Positions 33,236-42,734 of a stretch of 64,000 bases of DNA are shown piece by piece. Numbering within the stretch: the first letter of the stretch is position 1; the number at the start of each line of letters is the position of its first letter. The stretch is from Protopterus annectens. Its lineage: Eukaryota > Chordata > Ceratodontiformes > Protopteridae. Below the pieces are notes generated by a model. The model ran no database searches. It saw only the letters and a list, made by a program, of their open reading frames with translations, and was not told the DNA's origin. The position numbers and the translations under genes are program-made. The stretch spans positions 1,075,711,240-1,075,775,239 of the forward strand of contig NC_056725.1 of the NCBI RefSeq assembly GCF_019279795.1. The letters run 5' to 3'.

Positions 33236-34970
33236 TGTGCCTGTTAGTTAATTAAACAATAACCAGGAATTTTCCAGCAGGTGACTTATGTATCCCAGAC
33301 TTGGGAGTGGTTTGCTGTTAGTGAAAGTTGATACTGGTATAGATATGCAGATGTAGGGAGTAGCTGTAATAAGAGGTTTATATTGACACCTAGTATTATG
33401 AGTTCTAGGAGATATGGGCAGATATTATTTAGCAGGAACAGCATACAATAGTTTTATGCTGATATTATAATGGTTTTGTATACAGTATGCATGAGTGCAG
33501 GAGTGACAATGTGATTAGTGGACTATGTGAGGAGTGTTTTCAGATTGGTTAAGTATTTTCTCCACTCACTGATGATGTCTACAGTGTTAAAATACAATTT
33601 GTTATCTGTGAGCATGACAGAGTTTTTATGGTGCCTTAGGATACCAAATGCTATAGGGCCAGCAATTAAGGAGGGATGCCTTTGCTGCTACTCCATGATG
33701 CCCAGTACTAATGTGTGAAAAGGACCCCATTAAGAATAAAATGGACTATGGATGCTATTATACAAAGACTGTTTGGTGGATAGTAGTGTTTACAAGCTGG
33801 CAAACCAGACTATTTGCTCATAAACATGCTATTTATCACAGCCAGTAGCAGCAACGCACAGCTAAGCTCAGTTTGTTTTGACCCAGAACTCACTTGCACC
33901 TAGTGTCCTCCAACTGAAGGCAAATGTGAAATTAATACTAACTACGGGAAACATTGGATTTGTTCATCCTGCTACCCACTAATCAGCTGCACCTATGGTG
34001 GCAGTGAACTCATCTAAGGTGAGTGCGGTATATTTCATGCAAGAACAAAATATTAATAAACAGCAGCTATAAATTAAATTGAGTAGTGCTTAACTACTTA
34101 GGAACAGCAGCAGTTAACCAACTCCCAACTAGTTTCCCCCCCCAAGATGACCACCACACAAGGCCAAAAATGCTGTTACTAAACAATTACTAGCTGACTA
34201 AATTAAGGTTAAATCAGATAAACAAACTGTTTTAAATCAGCAGAAGAGCAAAAACAACATAAGGTGCAGTATTAGAATGTGAAAAAGGATCTTGTCTGTT
34301 TTTTGAACTCCAGAAACACATTTAAGCTTTTTGATCTGTGCACACAGGCCTAGCCCTCTGTAGTGCTGTTGGGAAAACTTGCAAAAGTATTCTTACCCAT
34401 CAGCAATTTTTATGCTTATTGTGAGCTACAAATAGATAGTAGAGTAAACTGGCTACATAACTAAGTTAACATAAACACCTAAAAAAAAAAAAAACGACCT
34501 GATTAAAAATTGCACTCACTTTTGGATGTGTGCAGCCTGCATGCTGATGAATACTACCATTTATTTTGTGGTGGTCTTTGTTAAAGCAGGAGATAATCCT
34601 TAAAGCTTTGCTCTTACTATAGAGCAACATACTTATCTTCTGTCTGGTCTTTGATTTTCACACATTTCCTTGGAAACCATTAGTTTTATAAAGACCACCT
34701 TGAGATGGTAGCAGATGGAATACCTTCTTCTTCTTGGATAAAAGATAACAATCACAGGTTATAAAAAATGGAAATACTTTCTTCAAATTAACTAGAAAAC
34801 ATTTTTGGAGAACCATTGAGCAGCTTAATTTTTCATAGCAACTTAGCCAATTAGAAAAAAAAAAAAATCCTAACAACTTGACTAGATTCAAAATGTCCAC
34901 ACCAAATGAAAGGATATCCTGTAAAATGCCTTTACATATTCAACATTCAAGGATATACGTCAAGTTATGG
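33236..34970. other. No recognisable feature
   Basis: Two A-rich runs (34,482-34,494; 34,855-34,867) only. No family assigned. Confidence 0.4.
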
Positions 34971-34974
34971 CTAC

Positions 34975-35455
34975 ATTTCAAGATTTTAGAAATATTGTTA
35001 CGATTTATAAGGCATTCTCTCATCCAGCCCTTATGAAACTGTTACATATTTGCAAGAAAAATTATGAAGATTATGTATTCCATGGACCTGAACCTTATTT
35101 GTGACTCTAACAAAACTTGCTGAAGAGACAGATTTGTATCCCAAAGGCTACCTCATCCATGGAATAAACTTCCCATCTTCATAAAAAAGCCCATCTCTCA
35201 CGCACTTCAGAAAGAATTTGGATAAACGGATGGGGAACTGTAAATTCACTCACAGAGTACTGCCCATGTCCCTTATGGATAGAGGCAGTCTGTAAAATTA
35301 CTCTTGGCTGCAAAATTCAAAGACCCACTACAGTGATACTACACCATCCCATATCTGGAGAATTAAGATATAATAATGTCATATCCTGGGTATTATTGGC
35401 TAGTCTTGTAAAGGGTCTTGTACCTTTAGGCTATTAATCACCTATGAACCTACTG
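34975..35455 (+). mobile_element. CR1-like 3' end, copy 5 (old)
   Basis: Decayed ORF2 C-terminus: LLKRQICIPKATSSME-like stretch near 35,120-35,170, KEFG.TDGEL near 35,210, LMDRGS near 35,275; then the 3'UTR block GGCTAGTCTTGTAAAGG and tail CCTATGAACC at 35,441-35,450. Confidence 0.75.
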
Positions 35456-35880
35456 AAAAAAAAAACTGCAAGCAACTGTTGCTTCACAGTGTGGTCAACT
35501 TCAAATTGTGGGAAGGCAGCAGCAAGACAGCACTGAGGTAATTTATTTTTGTTTCTGAAAAATAGAGATGAGTTTTTTTTTTAATTATTGCTGCTACTAG
35601 TATGTTGGTCATATAGTGTAGTTTTCTTTGTGCAAGATAGCTGCAAAAATCACATGTGATAAGATGAATTCAGAAAATTGTGTGAAGGGGTAAATTAATC
35701 TTGAAAACAGGGGCATTCCTACAATAATATGTACGTCGTATGCAGGGGTAAATCACGCTTGAAAACAGAAACATTTCTCCAAAACATGGACAGTTGAGAG
35801 TTCTGACAGAAGGTATTAGACCCTCAGCATTTAAGCGAAAATATTTAATAAGAAAAGAAGAATGTGCACTCCAGTGTGCA

Positions 35881-35890
35881 CGTGTGTGTT

Positions 35891-35926
<36 letters not shown>

Positions 35927-35950
35927 TGTGTGTGTGTGTTGGGGGGGGGG
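35881..35950. repeat. (GT)n microsatellite with G-run
   Basis: Interrupted GT repeat followed by ten G residues. Confidence 0.95.
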
Positions 35951-36174
35951 TTAATGTCAAGTTACCACTTCTATAACTTAGATTTCATATGTCTCTACTC
36001 CCCTCTAATGTTATGAAGGCATTAATCTATATAATGGGTTAGAGTCCATCTCCATAAAAGGAAGGTGTAATAAGTACGTTCAATTTCATTGTGCTCATTT
36101 CATTTCCTAAGAAATTATAACATTGATTGTGCAGTAATTGCTTATGATAATGATAAGTGATGGTACTATCTATG

Positions 36175-36212
36175 TTCATAGGTTCATAGGTTCATAGGTT
36201 CATAGGTTCATA
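36175..36212 (-). repeat. CR1-like 3' tail, 8-bp tandem repeat
   Basis: Four to five units of TTCATAGG on the plus strand (CCTATGAA on the element strand). Other copies keep one or two units. Confidence 0.92.
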
Positions 36213-36309
36213 CTAGGCTATCTGCCCTAGGGCATTTATAAGCCTAGCCAGAGTGTGTATGGCTTTCGCCACCCATATTAAATTAATTTTGCTATGCCCT
36301 TTTTCAAGG

Positions 36310-39102
36310 TTAGTATACTGTGCCTCTGTCTAACAGTGACACAGAAGTGATACCCAGGGTAAACCTACGATCTCCCATCCACTCATCAAGATTCCTCTTG
36401 AAGAGAGTCAATGAGGGACTCTGCCTAACCTGGACTGGGATTTTATTCCAGAGTGAAGGAAGCCTCTGGGTTATGAATCTGTCCCACCAGCATGTCCTAT
36501 TTATTTCAGTGCTGAGGTTCAAGTCCCTCGAGCGCGTAGCTTGATGGGATTTGAATTTTCTGAGGTGCAGCATGTCCATTAATTTCGGGTTGGACATGGC
36601 TTTATACATCAGGCACAGATCGCCTCTGAGCAGGCGGTATGCCACTGAGTAGAGCTGGAGTTTCTTTAACTGGGCAGCATACGGCATCTGTTTGAGCCCC
36701 TTGATCCTCTTGGTGAGGTACTTTTGGGGTCTTTCCAGTTGCTGCAGGTGTTTGGTAAGGTACATCCCAAAAGGGGCATTGTACTCAATTATGGGCCTGA
36801 TGAGGGATGAGTAAAGAGGCACGATGACCTCCCCTGACCTAGATGTGAATCCTTTCATGATTAGGTGGGCTATATAAAATGTTTTTCTAACCACTTTGGC
36901 CATGTGGTTGTCAAATGACAGATTGCTATCAACTTGGGTCCCCAGGTCCCTAATTACTTCTTCTGTACTTAATGGATTACCACCTATGTGGTAATTTGTG
37001 GGCACTTTGTTTTTGCCAAAGGGGATGACTATACACTTTTTGGCATTTAGCTTGAGGCCATGGCTCTGGCTCCAGTTGTCTGTTTCTATGAGGCCCTTTT
37101 GGAGGATGCTTGTGTCAGCTGGAGAGTCTATTATGGCACCCAGTTTGCAGTCATCTGCGAACTTGGTCAGTCACAGTCCTTCCATGTTGGCCTGTACCTC
37201 CGAGAAATATATACCGAACAAGAGAGGTCCCAGGACTGAGCCTTGTGGGACGCCACTTGTAACTGGTTTGGAGTCTGACATGGCTCCAGCTATTCTAACC
37301 ATGTGGGTTCTGTCCTTGAGCCAGTTTGCAACCCATCTAGTGACATAGGGGTTTATATTTAAGCTGGTGAGCTTATCTATAATGCCCGAGTGGGGTATTA
37401 TATCAAAGGCTTTTGCGAGGTCCAGGTAAGCTGTGTGGACCACCTTCCCCTTGTCAATGGCCTTGGTGACTGTTTCAAAGAAATCGACCAGGTTCAAGAG
37501 GCAGGATCTGCCCTTAACAAAGCCGAACTGGGTAGGATCCAGTGTCTGCAGGTCCCCAATATCTTTATTTATAAGGTTCATGATGATCCTCTCCATAGCT
37601 TTGCAGACCAAACTAGTGAGACTTATGGGGCGATAGTTTCCATGATCCGTTGAGGCACCACCTTTGTGGAGAGGGACCACTGTTGCTGTACGCCACTCTT
37701 TGGGTACATATCCTGTAGTAAGGCTGAGATTGAACAGTAGTTTTAGGTTTGGGTTTAGCTCTTCTTGGAGTTCATGTAGGATGCAGCCCAGGACACTGTC
37801 TGGTCCCATTGATGCTGTGTTTCTTGCTTTGGAGAGGGCAGCTCTTACCTGAGCATCTGAGGTGTCAGGGGGGCAGCACTCTGCTGGGATAGATATTAGC
37901 AATTTTGGTGGGGGGGGGGGGTTTGTGCTGAACCGGTCAGCTAGGATGCTGGCAATGTCTGTGGGTTCGGTGTATTTGTTGTCATTTTGGACTAATTCTG
38001 AGCATATCTGGGAATTCCCACCCAGGTTCCTAACATAACTAAAGAAAGCCTTGTGATTATCCTTAGTGTCCTGTGCAATTTTTCTCTCGAAGCTGGCCTT
38101 AGACGATTTTATGAGTGCCCGTAGTTTTTTGCTAATACTGATCAGAGATGCCTTCCCTTTTTGGGATTTTGCTCTATCATGTAGTAGCTTCCTCCTTCTA
38201 TTGTATAGTTTGTTTATGGCTGGGGTCCACCAGACAGGACATCTGCCTTTGGAGGATTGGGTCTTGGTTTTATTTGGGATTGCATGATCCATGCATTTCT
38301 GAAGGTGTTCATAGAATGCGTTTATAAAGGATTTTGCGGTCTGGGCCATATTATCCACGGGCCCGGGGGCTTTGAAGGATTCCACCTTGGTTTTGAGGAG
38401 TGTGAAATTTGCTTTAGAGAAGTTTTTCACTGTGGTTTTCTGGGCATGGGTTGGGGTCGGGATGTGAATATCCAGTGAGATTAGTTTATGGTCTGATCTT
38501 ACCAGTGAGGGATACACTTCTGGTCTGGAGCATAGAGTCCACATGTTGGTGATGATCAGGTCCAGTATGTTTTTCCCTCTTGTGGGAGTGGTAACAAGTT
38601 GTTCCATAGCATTTGAGTTTATAAATTCTAGGAACCTTTGGGCTAGGGTGTTGGAACTAGAGTAATACTCCCAGTCTATAGTTGGGTAGTTGAAGTCACC
38701 CAATATAATGGTGTTTGGAGAGACCTTAATATTTTCCAGTGTTCTCAGGAAGGCCGAGTGGGGTTCCTGGGTTTGGAAGAGTGGTCTGTAGCAGGCTATA
38801 AACTGGAAGGCAGTTTTACCCACTGTTAGTTGCACATGGATAGTCTCTGATGCTTCGTGCTGTGCCACCAACCTGGAGATGTGGGTATCTTTGACAAATA
38901 TTGATACTCCCCCTCCTTTTGTGGTTCAGTCCAAGTTTTGGGGCCAAAAAGCATGGTATGAGGTATAACCTGGTAGTGCTGGGGTGCTCTCGAGAGCTTT
39001 GAACCAGGTTTCTGTTACTGCACAGATATCGATGTTCTCCATGCTAAGGAGAGTTTTGAGTGTGTGCATCTTGAGGTTTAGACTTCTGGCGTTGAGTAGC
39101 AT
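36310..39102 (-). pseudogene. CR1-like ORF2, 930 codons with only two stops
   Basis: One reading frame runs from ATG 39,102 to the stop at 36,310. Residues 1-230 are an AP-like endonuclease: LLNARSLNLK, ICAVTETWFK (catalytic Glu present), KGGGVSIFVKD, CYRP, IILGDFNYPTIDW, LVRSDHKLISLDIHI (SDH). The middle is a linker (RCPVWWTPAINKLYNRRRKL). RT blocks: MGPDSVLG, YRPISLTSLVCKAME, GFVKGRSCLLNL, AYLDLAKAFDIIPHSG (motif A), GVPQGSVLGPLLFGIYFSE (motif B), TKFADDCKL (motif C, both Asp). The C-terminus ends LLDRGTVY. Only TGA codons at 38,926-38,928 (Arg in the consensus) and 37,171-37,173 (Trp just before TKFADD) break it; no frameshift. ORF2 starts 13 nt after the ORF1 stop. Confidence 0.93.
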
Positions 39103-39115
39103 TACTCTTAGTTTC

Positions 39116-40052
39116 TTATCCCTTGTGATACCTATGGAGGTGGTTTGTCTTTTGAGCCTTGCCTAAAAAAGGCACTATGGGGGTAGCAAGAGCCTTTGCC
39201 AATATGCGAAAGCCCAGGAGTGACAGGTGCAAGTCGTCCCTAGTGAAGCATCGTGGCTTGTCGAGCATGTCATCCCAGGCTGACAGGCATTGGATCCCCT
39301 TTGAATGACACCAATACTTAAGCCAATTGTTGAAACTGATAATCTTGTCTTCATACTGTGGCATCATTCTTGGTGAGGGTAAGATGCTACTCAAGGTCAG
39401 GGTCATACCGGCCTGGGCTACATGCTCAGAGAGCTCCTCTATGTCTCTTTTCATGTAGTCCAGGGAGGTACGTCTCAGGTCATTCACACCAGCATGGACA
39501 ATGGCTGAGTCATATTTGTACTTGCCTTGGAGTGACCTGAGTGCTTGTGTTATGTGGCAGATTCTAGCGCCCGATAGGCAGCTCACCATGACCTTCTCCT
39601 TGTTCAGCCTGGTGAGCAGGACGTCAGTGTGCCTGATGATAGAGTCACCTATTACAAGTGTATCAGGTGTGTTGTTCAGCCTTAAGGGCTGTGACTGGTC
39701 AGCACACTGGTTTGTGAGCTATGTGTTGCACGTGTTTTGTTTTGGGGTAGCGGTTGCTTGGGTGTCTGCTTTGGAGGTCTCTGCTGCTTAGGCAGATTTT
39801 TATTTAGAGCCTCCAAGTATGTTTTTGTGTGTTTATGTGTTGGGTTTGCTGTCGTGGTAGGTCTATGTGAGACTGGAATTGTAGTGAGTGTGGTTTCCTT
39901 CTCCTCCTGACTGGTTACACCAGTACTGAGTTGAGAGAGCTTAGCCTCCAGTTTGGCTATATGGTTGCATCTCTCACATGTGTTGGAATTTGTTGGGAGG
40001 AGGAGAGGGTTGTCTGTGTACATGAGGCAGTTGTAACATTGCCTCAAGATTC
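39116..40052 (-). pseudogene. CR1-like ORF1, 3' part (zinc finger and SGNH esterase)
   Basis: ORF1 proteins of CR1-type LINEs bind the element RNA; several carry a GDSL/SGNH esterase whose role in retrotransposition is unresolved. Here the N-terminal block CYNC...CERC (39,960-40,046) is a CX2C-X(about 19)-CX2C finger. A Lys/Pro/Gln-rich linker follows (LPKQQRPPKQTPKQPLP). A frameshift near 39,685 leads to the esterase: VIGDSIIRHTD (block I, Ser), AIVHAGVNDLRR (Gly and Asn), ILPSPRMMPQY, and DDLHLS (catalytic Asp/His) near 39,240. It ends HRYHKG at 39,116. The 5' end of the gene is at 42,442-42,493, beyond the PLE. Confidence 0.88.
40038..40052. repeat. PLE B target duplication, left
   Basis: ATTGCCTCAAGATTC, identical to 42,427-42,441. 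Confidence 0.92.
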
Positions 40053-40376
40053 ACGGCTGGAAAAACAAACAAGAACCAATGTTTCTTTTTTAGTTCAACG
40101 ATTTATTATATTCTCCACGAATACACCAAGAAATAGATCAAGCGCTTTCGCCCGGGTACTCCCAGGCTTTATCAAGATACTATACTAAACAATTCATTTG
40201 CTTTTTATACATACAACTTGATTGATTAATTGCTTAATTAAAAACAATTTTTATTAAAAACATTTTAAAATGTGCAATACGTAAAGCTGTTTCCTTTCTT
40301 AAACTGGCTCGTAAATAAAATGTAAAAAGTTTGACATGGAGTAAGATTGCATATTTTAAATGCATTTGTTAATGTT
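40053..40376 (-). repeat. PLE B left inverted arm
   Basis: Reverse complement of 42,050-42,373 with a handful of differences. It contains the start of the GIY-YIG ORF at its inner edge. Confidence 0.92.
40133..40180 (-). ncRNA. Hammerhead ribozyme motif, PLE B left arm
   Basis: Mirror of the motif at 42,246-42,290, with the same TTGATAA core (complement of 40,169-40,175) and GAAA (complement of 40,146-40,149). Antisense with respect to the GIY-YIG ORF. Confidence 0.65.
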
Positions 40377-41223
40377 TCAAAGGGAGGTAGAATATTTAAA
40401 AACACTATTTCTTGAAAAGAATTACCCTATTAATTTGTTCAACACATTGGTAAATGAAATTTGGACAAAAAGAAAAGACCAATATTCACCATTACTTGGC
40501 AAAGAACTATCAAACATCACAGTCAATAGAAAAACCACAGAAAACAAAGACCACAAAAATCAGGCCTTTTCTTATACCTTCAATAGTAATAGTGTAGACA
40601 TAGAGGCTATTATTACTAAATATTGGCCTGTTTTATCTAACAACACAGAGATTAATAAATTAATCCCTACGTTGCCAAAATTCATTTGGAAGAGAAACAG
40701 TAATCTTAAAGATCTGTTTGAAGGAGAAATGGCAAACAACACAAATAATAAACAACTAATGAGAGGCACTTACAAATTCAATGCTTGCAAGCAATGCCCC
40801 TATATGTTTAATGACACAGGATTATATTTAAAATCTAGGAAAATTGGTCTATACTCTACAGGCCATTATAATTGTAATACGAAAGGCCTAGTATATCTAG
40901 GAATATGTCAACATTGCTTATGTTTTTATGTGGGAAAAACAGAAAGAACTTTGAAGAGGAGGGTATATGAACATCTTTACGAAATCAAAATTAAGAAAGA
41001 AACTAATGCATTCTACAAACATTCATTATTGTGTAAAGAAATGGCTTTAAAATTTTTGGTTCTAGAACAAGTTAAAAATGACATCAGAGTGGGTGACTGG
41101 GAAACATCCCTAGAATATAGAGAACTAGTATGGCAAATTAAATTACACTCATCAAAAGCACCAGGGTTGAATGAACATTTGAGTATTAGCAGTGTTCTTA
41201 AGCAGAGAAGAGCCAAATTATAA
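40360..41223 (+). CDS. PLE B GIY-YIG endonuclease ORF, 287 codons, intact
   Basis: An uninterrupted ORF that begins inside the left arm. Residues 1-40 look like the RT thumb end (FQREVEYLKTLFLEKNYP), so the RT catalytic core is lost. Residues 115-150 hold a conserved linker (YKFNACKQCPYMF). Residues about 175-230 are the endonuclease: YNCNTKGLVYLGICQHC, CFYVGKTERTLKRRVYEH, with the paired Tyr/Gly motifs, catalytic Arg and His. The end (EYRELVWQIKL) matches the PELKWI end of PLE A. The ATG may be a chance internal one. In life the domain would nick target DNA; alone, without RT, the protein could not copy itself. Confidence 0.8.
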   Translation: MHLLMFQREVEYLKTLFLEKNYPINLFNTLVNEIWTKRKDQYSPLLGKELSNITVNRKTTENKDHKNQAFSYTFNSNSVDIEAIITKYWPVLSNNTEINKLIPTLPKFIWKRNSNLKDLFEGEMANNTNNKQLMRGTYKFNACKQCPYMFNDTGLYLKSRKIGLYSTGHYNCNTKGLVYLGICQHCLCFYVGKTERTLKRRVYEHLYEIKIKKETNAFYKHSLLCKEMALKFLVLEQVKNDIRVGDWETSLEYRELVWQIKLHSSKAPGLNEHLSISSVLKQRRAKL

Positions 41224-42049
41224 TAAACAAACATACAATAGATAAATAAAAATAATAAATAAATTCAATTCAAAAAATTATTTTTAAATCTAATTTTAAA
41301 ATTATATATTTTTTATACATGAGTTTATAAGTTCATTTACAAATCCAGTTGCAATAAGTAAATAGCATCTCTGAAGACAAAACAAATTTCAACTACAAAA
41401 AGTAATATGTTTTTAAATTTATATTAATTTTATATTTATAGTTGTAATATAATTTATAACAATACTAGTCATCATCCAGCTATGTGATGATTTCCAAGGC
41501 AATATTTTCAACAGTATCGCACTGGGTTTATTTAACGAATTTAATGATGAAATTTTGATACCACAATAAAGCATTTATTTATTTATTTATTTATGTATTT
41601 ATTTATTTATTTATTTTGTGGATTCATACATCTGAAATAATGAGGTTTCATATGTTATTTACAAGTTAACTAGGAGGCATTTTTTATAAGATAAACAGAG
41701 TATTTTATGCATTTATTTATTTTATTTATGTATGTATTTATGTAGGAACACATTAGACAAGGGAATCTTTACAAAGGTTGTTACTTCAATAATAAGAAGG
41801 TAACTTTGCTTATCAATTTAAATCTTTAAGCAAAAGTTCGTAAAACACTAGCATTTTTTCAAAATGCATGTCAAGATTGTGCAAGTGCACAACAGTTTTT
41901 ATTTTCACAACGAAATCAAAAACAAAATGTTCATTTTCAAACTAGTTTTGCACAGTACCATAAAATACCCACTTTCAAACTTTATTTATTATAAAAGTAC
42001 AAGAGATTTACCAACTAATTAAATTATGAAGCTCTTTGTAATATGCATG
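41224..42049 (+). other. PLE B 3' noncoding region
   Basis: Very AT-rich with TTTA tetranucleotide runs (41,573-41,617; 41,710-41,745). Confidence 0.6.
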
Positions 42050-42373
42050 AACATTAACAAATGCATTTAAAATATGCAATCTTACTCCATGTCAAACTTT
42101 TTACATTTTATTTACGAGCCAGTTTAAGAAAGGAAACAGCATTACGTATTGCACATTTTAAAATGTTTTTAATAAAAATTGTTTTTAATTAATCAATTAA
42201 TCAATCAAGTTGTATGTATAAAAAGCAAAGGAATTGTTTAGTATAGTATCTTGATAAAGCCTGGGAGTACCCGGGCGAAAGCGCTTGATCTATTTCTTGG
42301 TGTATTCGTGGAGAATATAATAAATCGTTGAAATAAAAAAGAATCATTGGTTCTTGTTTGTTTTTCCAGCCGT
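42050..42373 (+). repeat. PLE B right inverted arm
   Basis: Ends with CCAGCCGT, mirrored by ACGGCTGG at 40,053. Carries the sense-strand hammerhead motif. Confidence 0.92.
42246..42290 (+). ncRNA. Hammerhead ribozyme motif with covariant core pair, PLE B right arm
   Basis: Core TTGATAA (42,251-42,257) replaces CTGATGA: positions 3 and 8, which pair in the hammerhead fold, have changed together from C-G to U-A. Stem II is a 7-bp helix, GCCTGGG with CCCGGGC around loop AGTA. GAAA is at 42,277-42,280 and leads into the palindrome AGCGCT (stem III, zero-loop, hence dimeric) and then T at the cleavage position. Stem I is at least 3 bp (GAT with ATC). Confidence 0.65.
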
Positions 42374-42426
42374 GGATTTTGTGCTTACCAAAGAGGTTCG
42401 TCCTGCAGTTGTTTTTTTGCTTACTA

Positions 42427-42441
42427 ATTGCCTCAAGATTC
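42427..42441. repeat. PLE B target duplication, right
   Basis: ATTGCCTCAAGATTC, identical to 40,038-40,052. Encodes the ILRQ part of ORF1. Confidence 0.92.
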
Positions 42442-42493
42442 CCAGATTCACCAGCTGGACTGGAGAGGAGATTGACAACTGACCTTTGGACAT
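42442..42493 (-). pseudogene. CR1-like ORF1, 5' end beyond the PLE
   Basis: ATG at 42,493 gives MSKGQLSISSPVQLVNLG. Counting the 15-bp duplication once, this joins in frame to ILRQCYNC at 40,052. Start choice is supported by the same start in copies 7 (50,807; MSKGRFPVLSPINL) and 8 (54,017; MSMGQLQVFSPVYL). Confidence 0.88.
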
Positions 42494-42734
42494 GCTACAA
42501 TAGTATTGGGAATTTCTTTATAATTGAAAAAAATGGCCAATGGGGAGCAAGGTACTCCAGGGGGAGTTTGTGAGGGTGTAGTGCTTTTAATTTTTTAGTG
42601 CTGACTTATATAATTGCTTTAGTGAGCAAGTGCCAGGTAACAAATGCAAAAATGACAAACAGTAACTTTCTTTCAAGTGAAACAAGGAAATAAGTACAGT
42701 AAGCAATGCAGATATCACTAGGGATCCACAGAAG
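42494..42734 (-). other. Candidate CR1-like 5' leader of copy 6
   Basis: Lies directly upstream of the ORF1 ATG and grades into tandem modules. Short similarity to the leader of copy 7 (ATAATTGCT near 42,613 and 50,890). Confidence 0.4.

Larger units (their letters stand above)
40053..42426 (+). mobile_element. Penelope-like element B with inverted terminal repeats
   Basis: A 2,374-bp insertion in the CR1-like ORF1, flanked by 15-bp duplications ATTGCCTCAAGATTC. About 324-bp arms, 40,053-40,376 and 42,050-42,373, are inverted copies of each other. The plus-strand ORF (GIY-YIG) lies between, followed by 0.8 kb of AT-rich sequence; 53 bp of non-repeated sequence (42,374-42,426) separates the right arm from its duplication. 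PLEs are known to occur with terminal repeats in direct or inverted orientation and with 5' truncation; the RT core is missing here. Confidence 0.88.
36175..42700 (-). mobile_element. CR1-like LINE, copy 6 (best preserved), split by a PLE
   Basis: Minus-strand order: 5' leader (beyond 42,494), ORF1 from 42,493, a PLE insertion (40,053-42,426), the rest of ORF1 to 39,116, ORF2 39,102-36,310, a short 3'UTR and a tail of 8-bp units (CCTATGAA) at 36,175-36,210. ORF1 carries zinc finger and SGNH esterase; ORF2 carries endonuclease and RT. Two-ORF CR1-clade elements with an esterase ORF1 and an 8-bp 3' repeat tail are well known. The true 5' end is unclear because the leader merges with the tandem modules at 42.7-44.5 kb. 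Confidence 0.9.

Noticed and set aside
37390..38478. Several plus-strand open frames of 60-90 codons
   Set aside because: Antisense shadows of the CR1-like ORF2; no independent family match.
40053..42373. Arms of PLE B read as terminal inverted repeats of a DNA transposon
   Set aside because: The interior encodes a PLE-type GIY-YIG domain, the arms carry hammerheads, the target duplication is 15 bp and there is an extra one-sided tail; no transposase is present.
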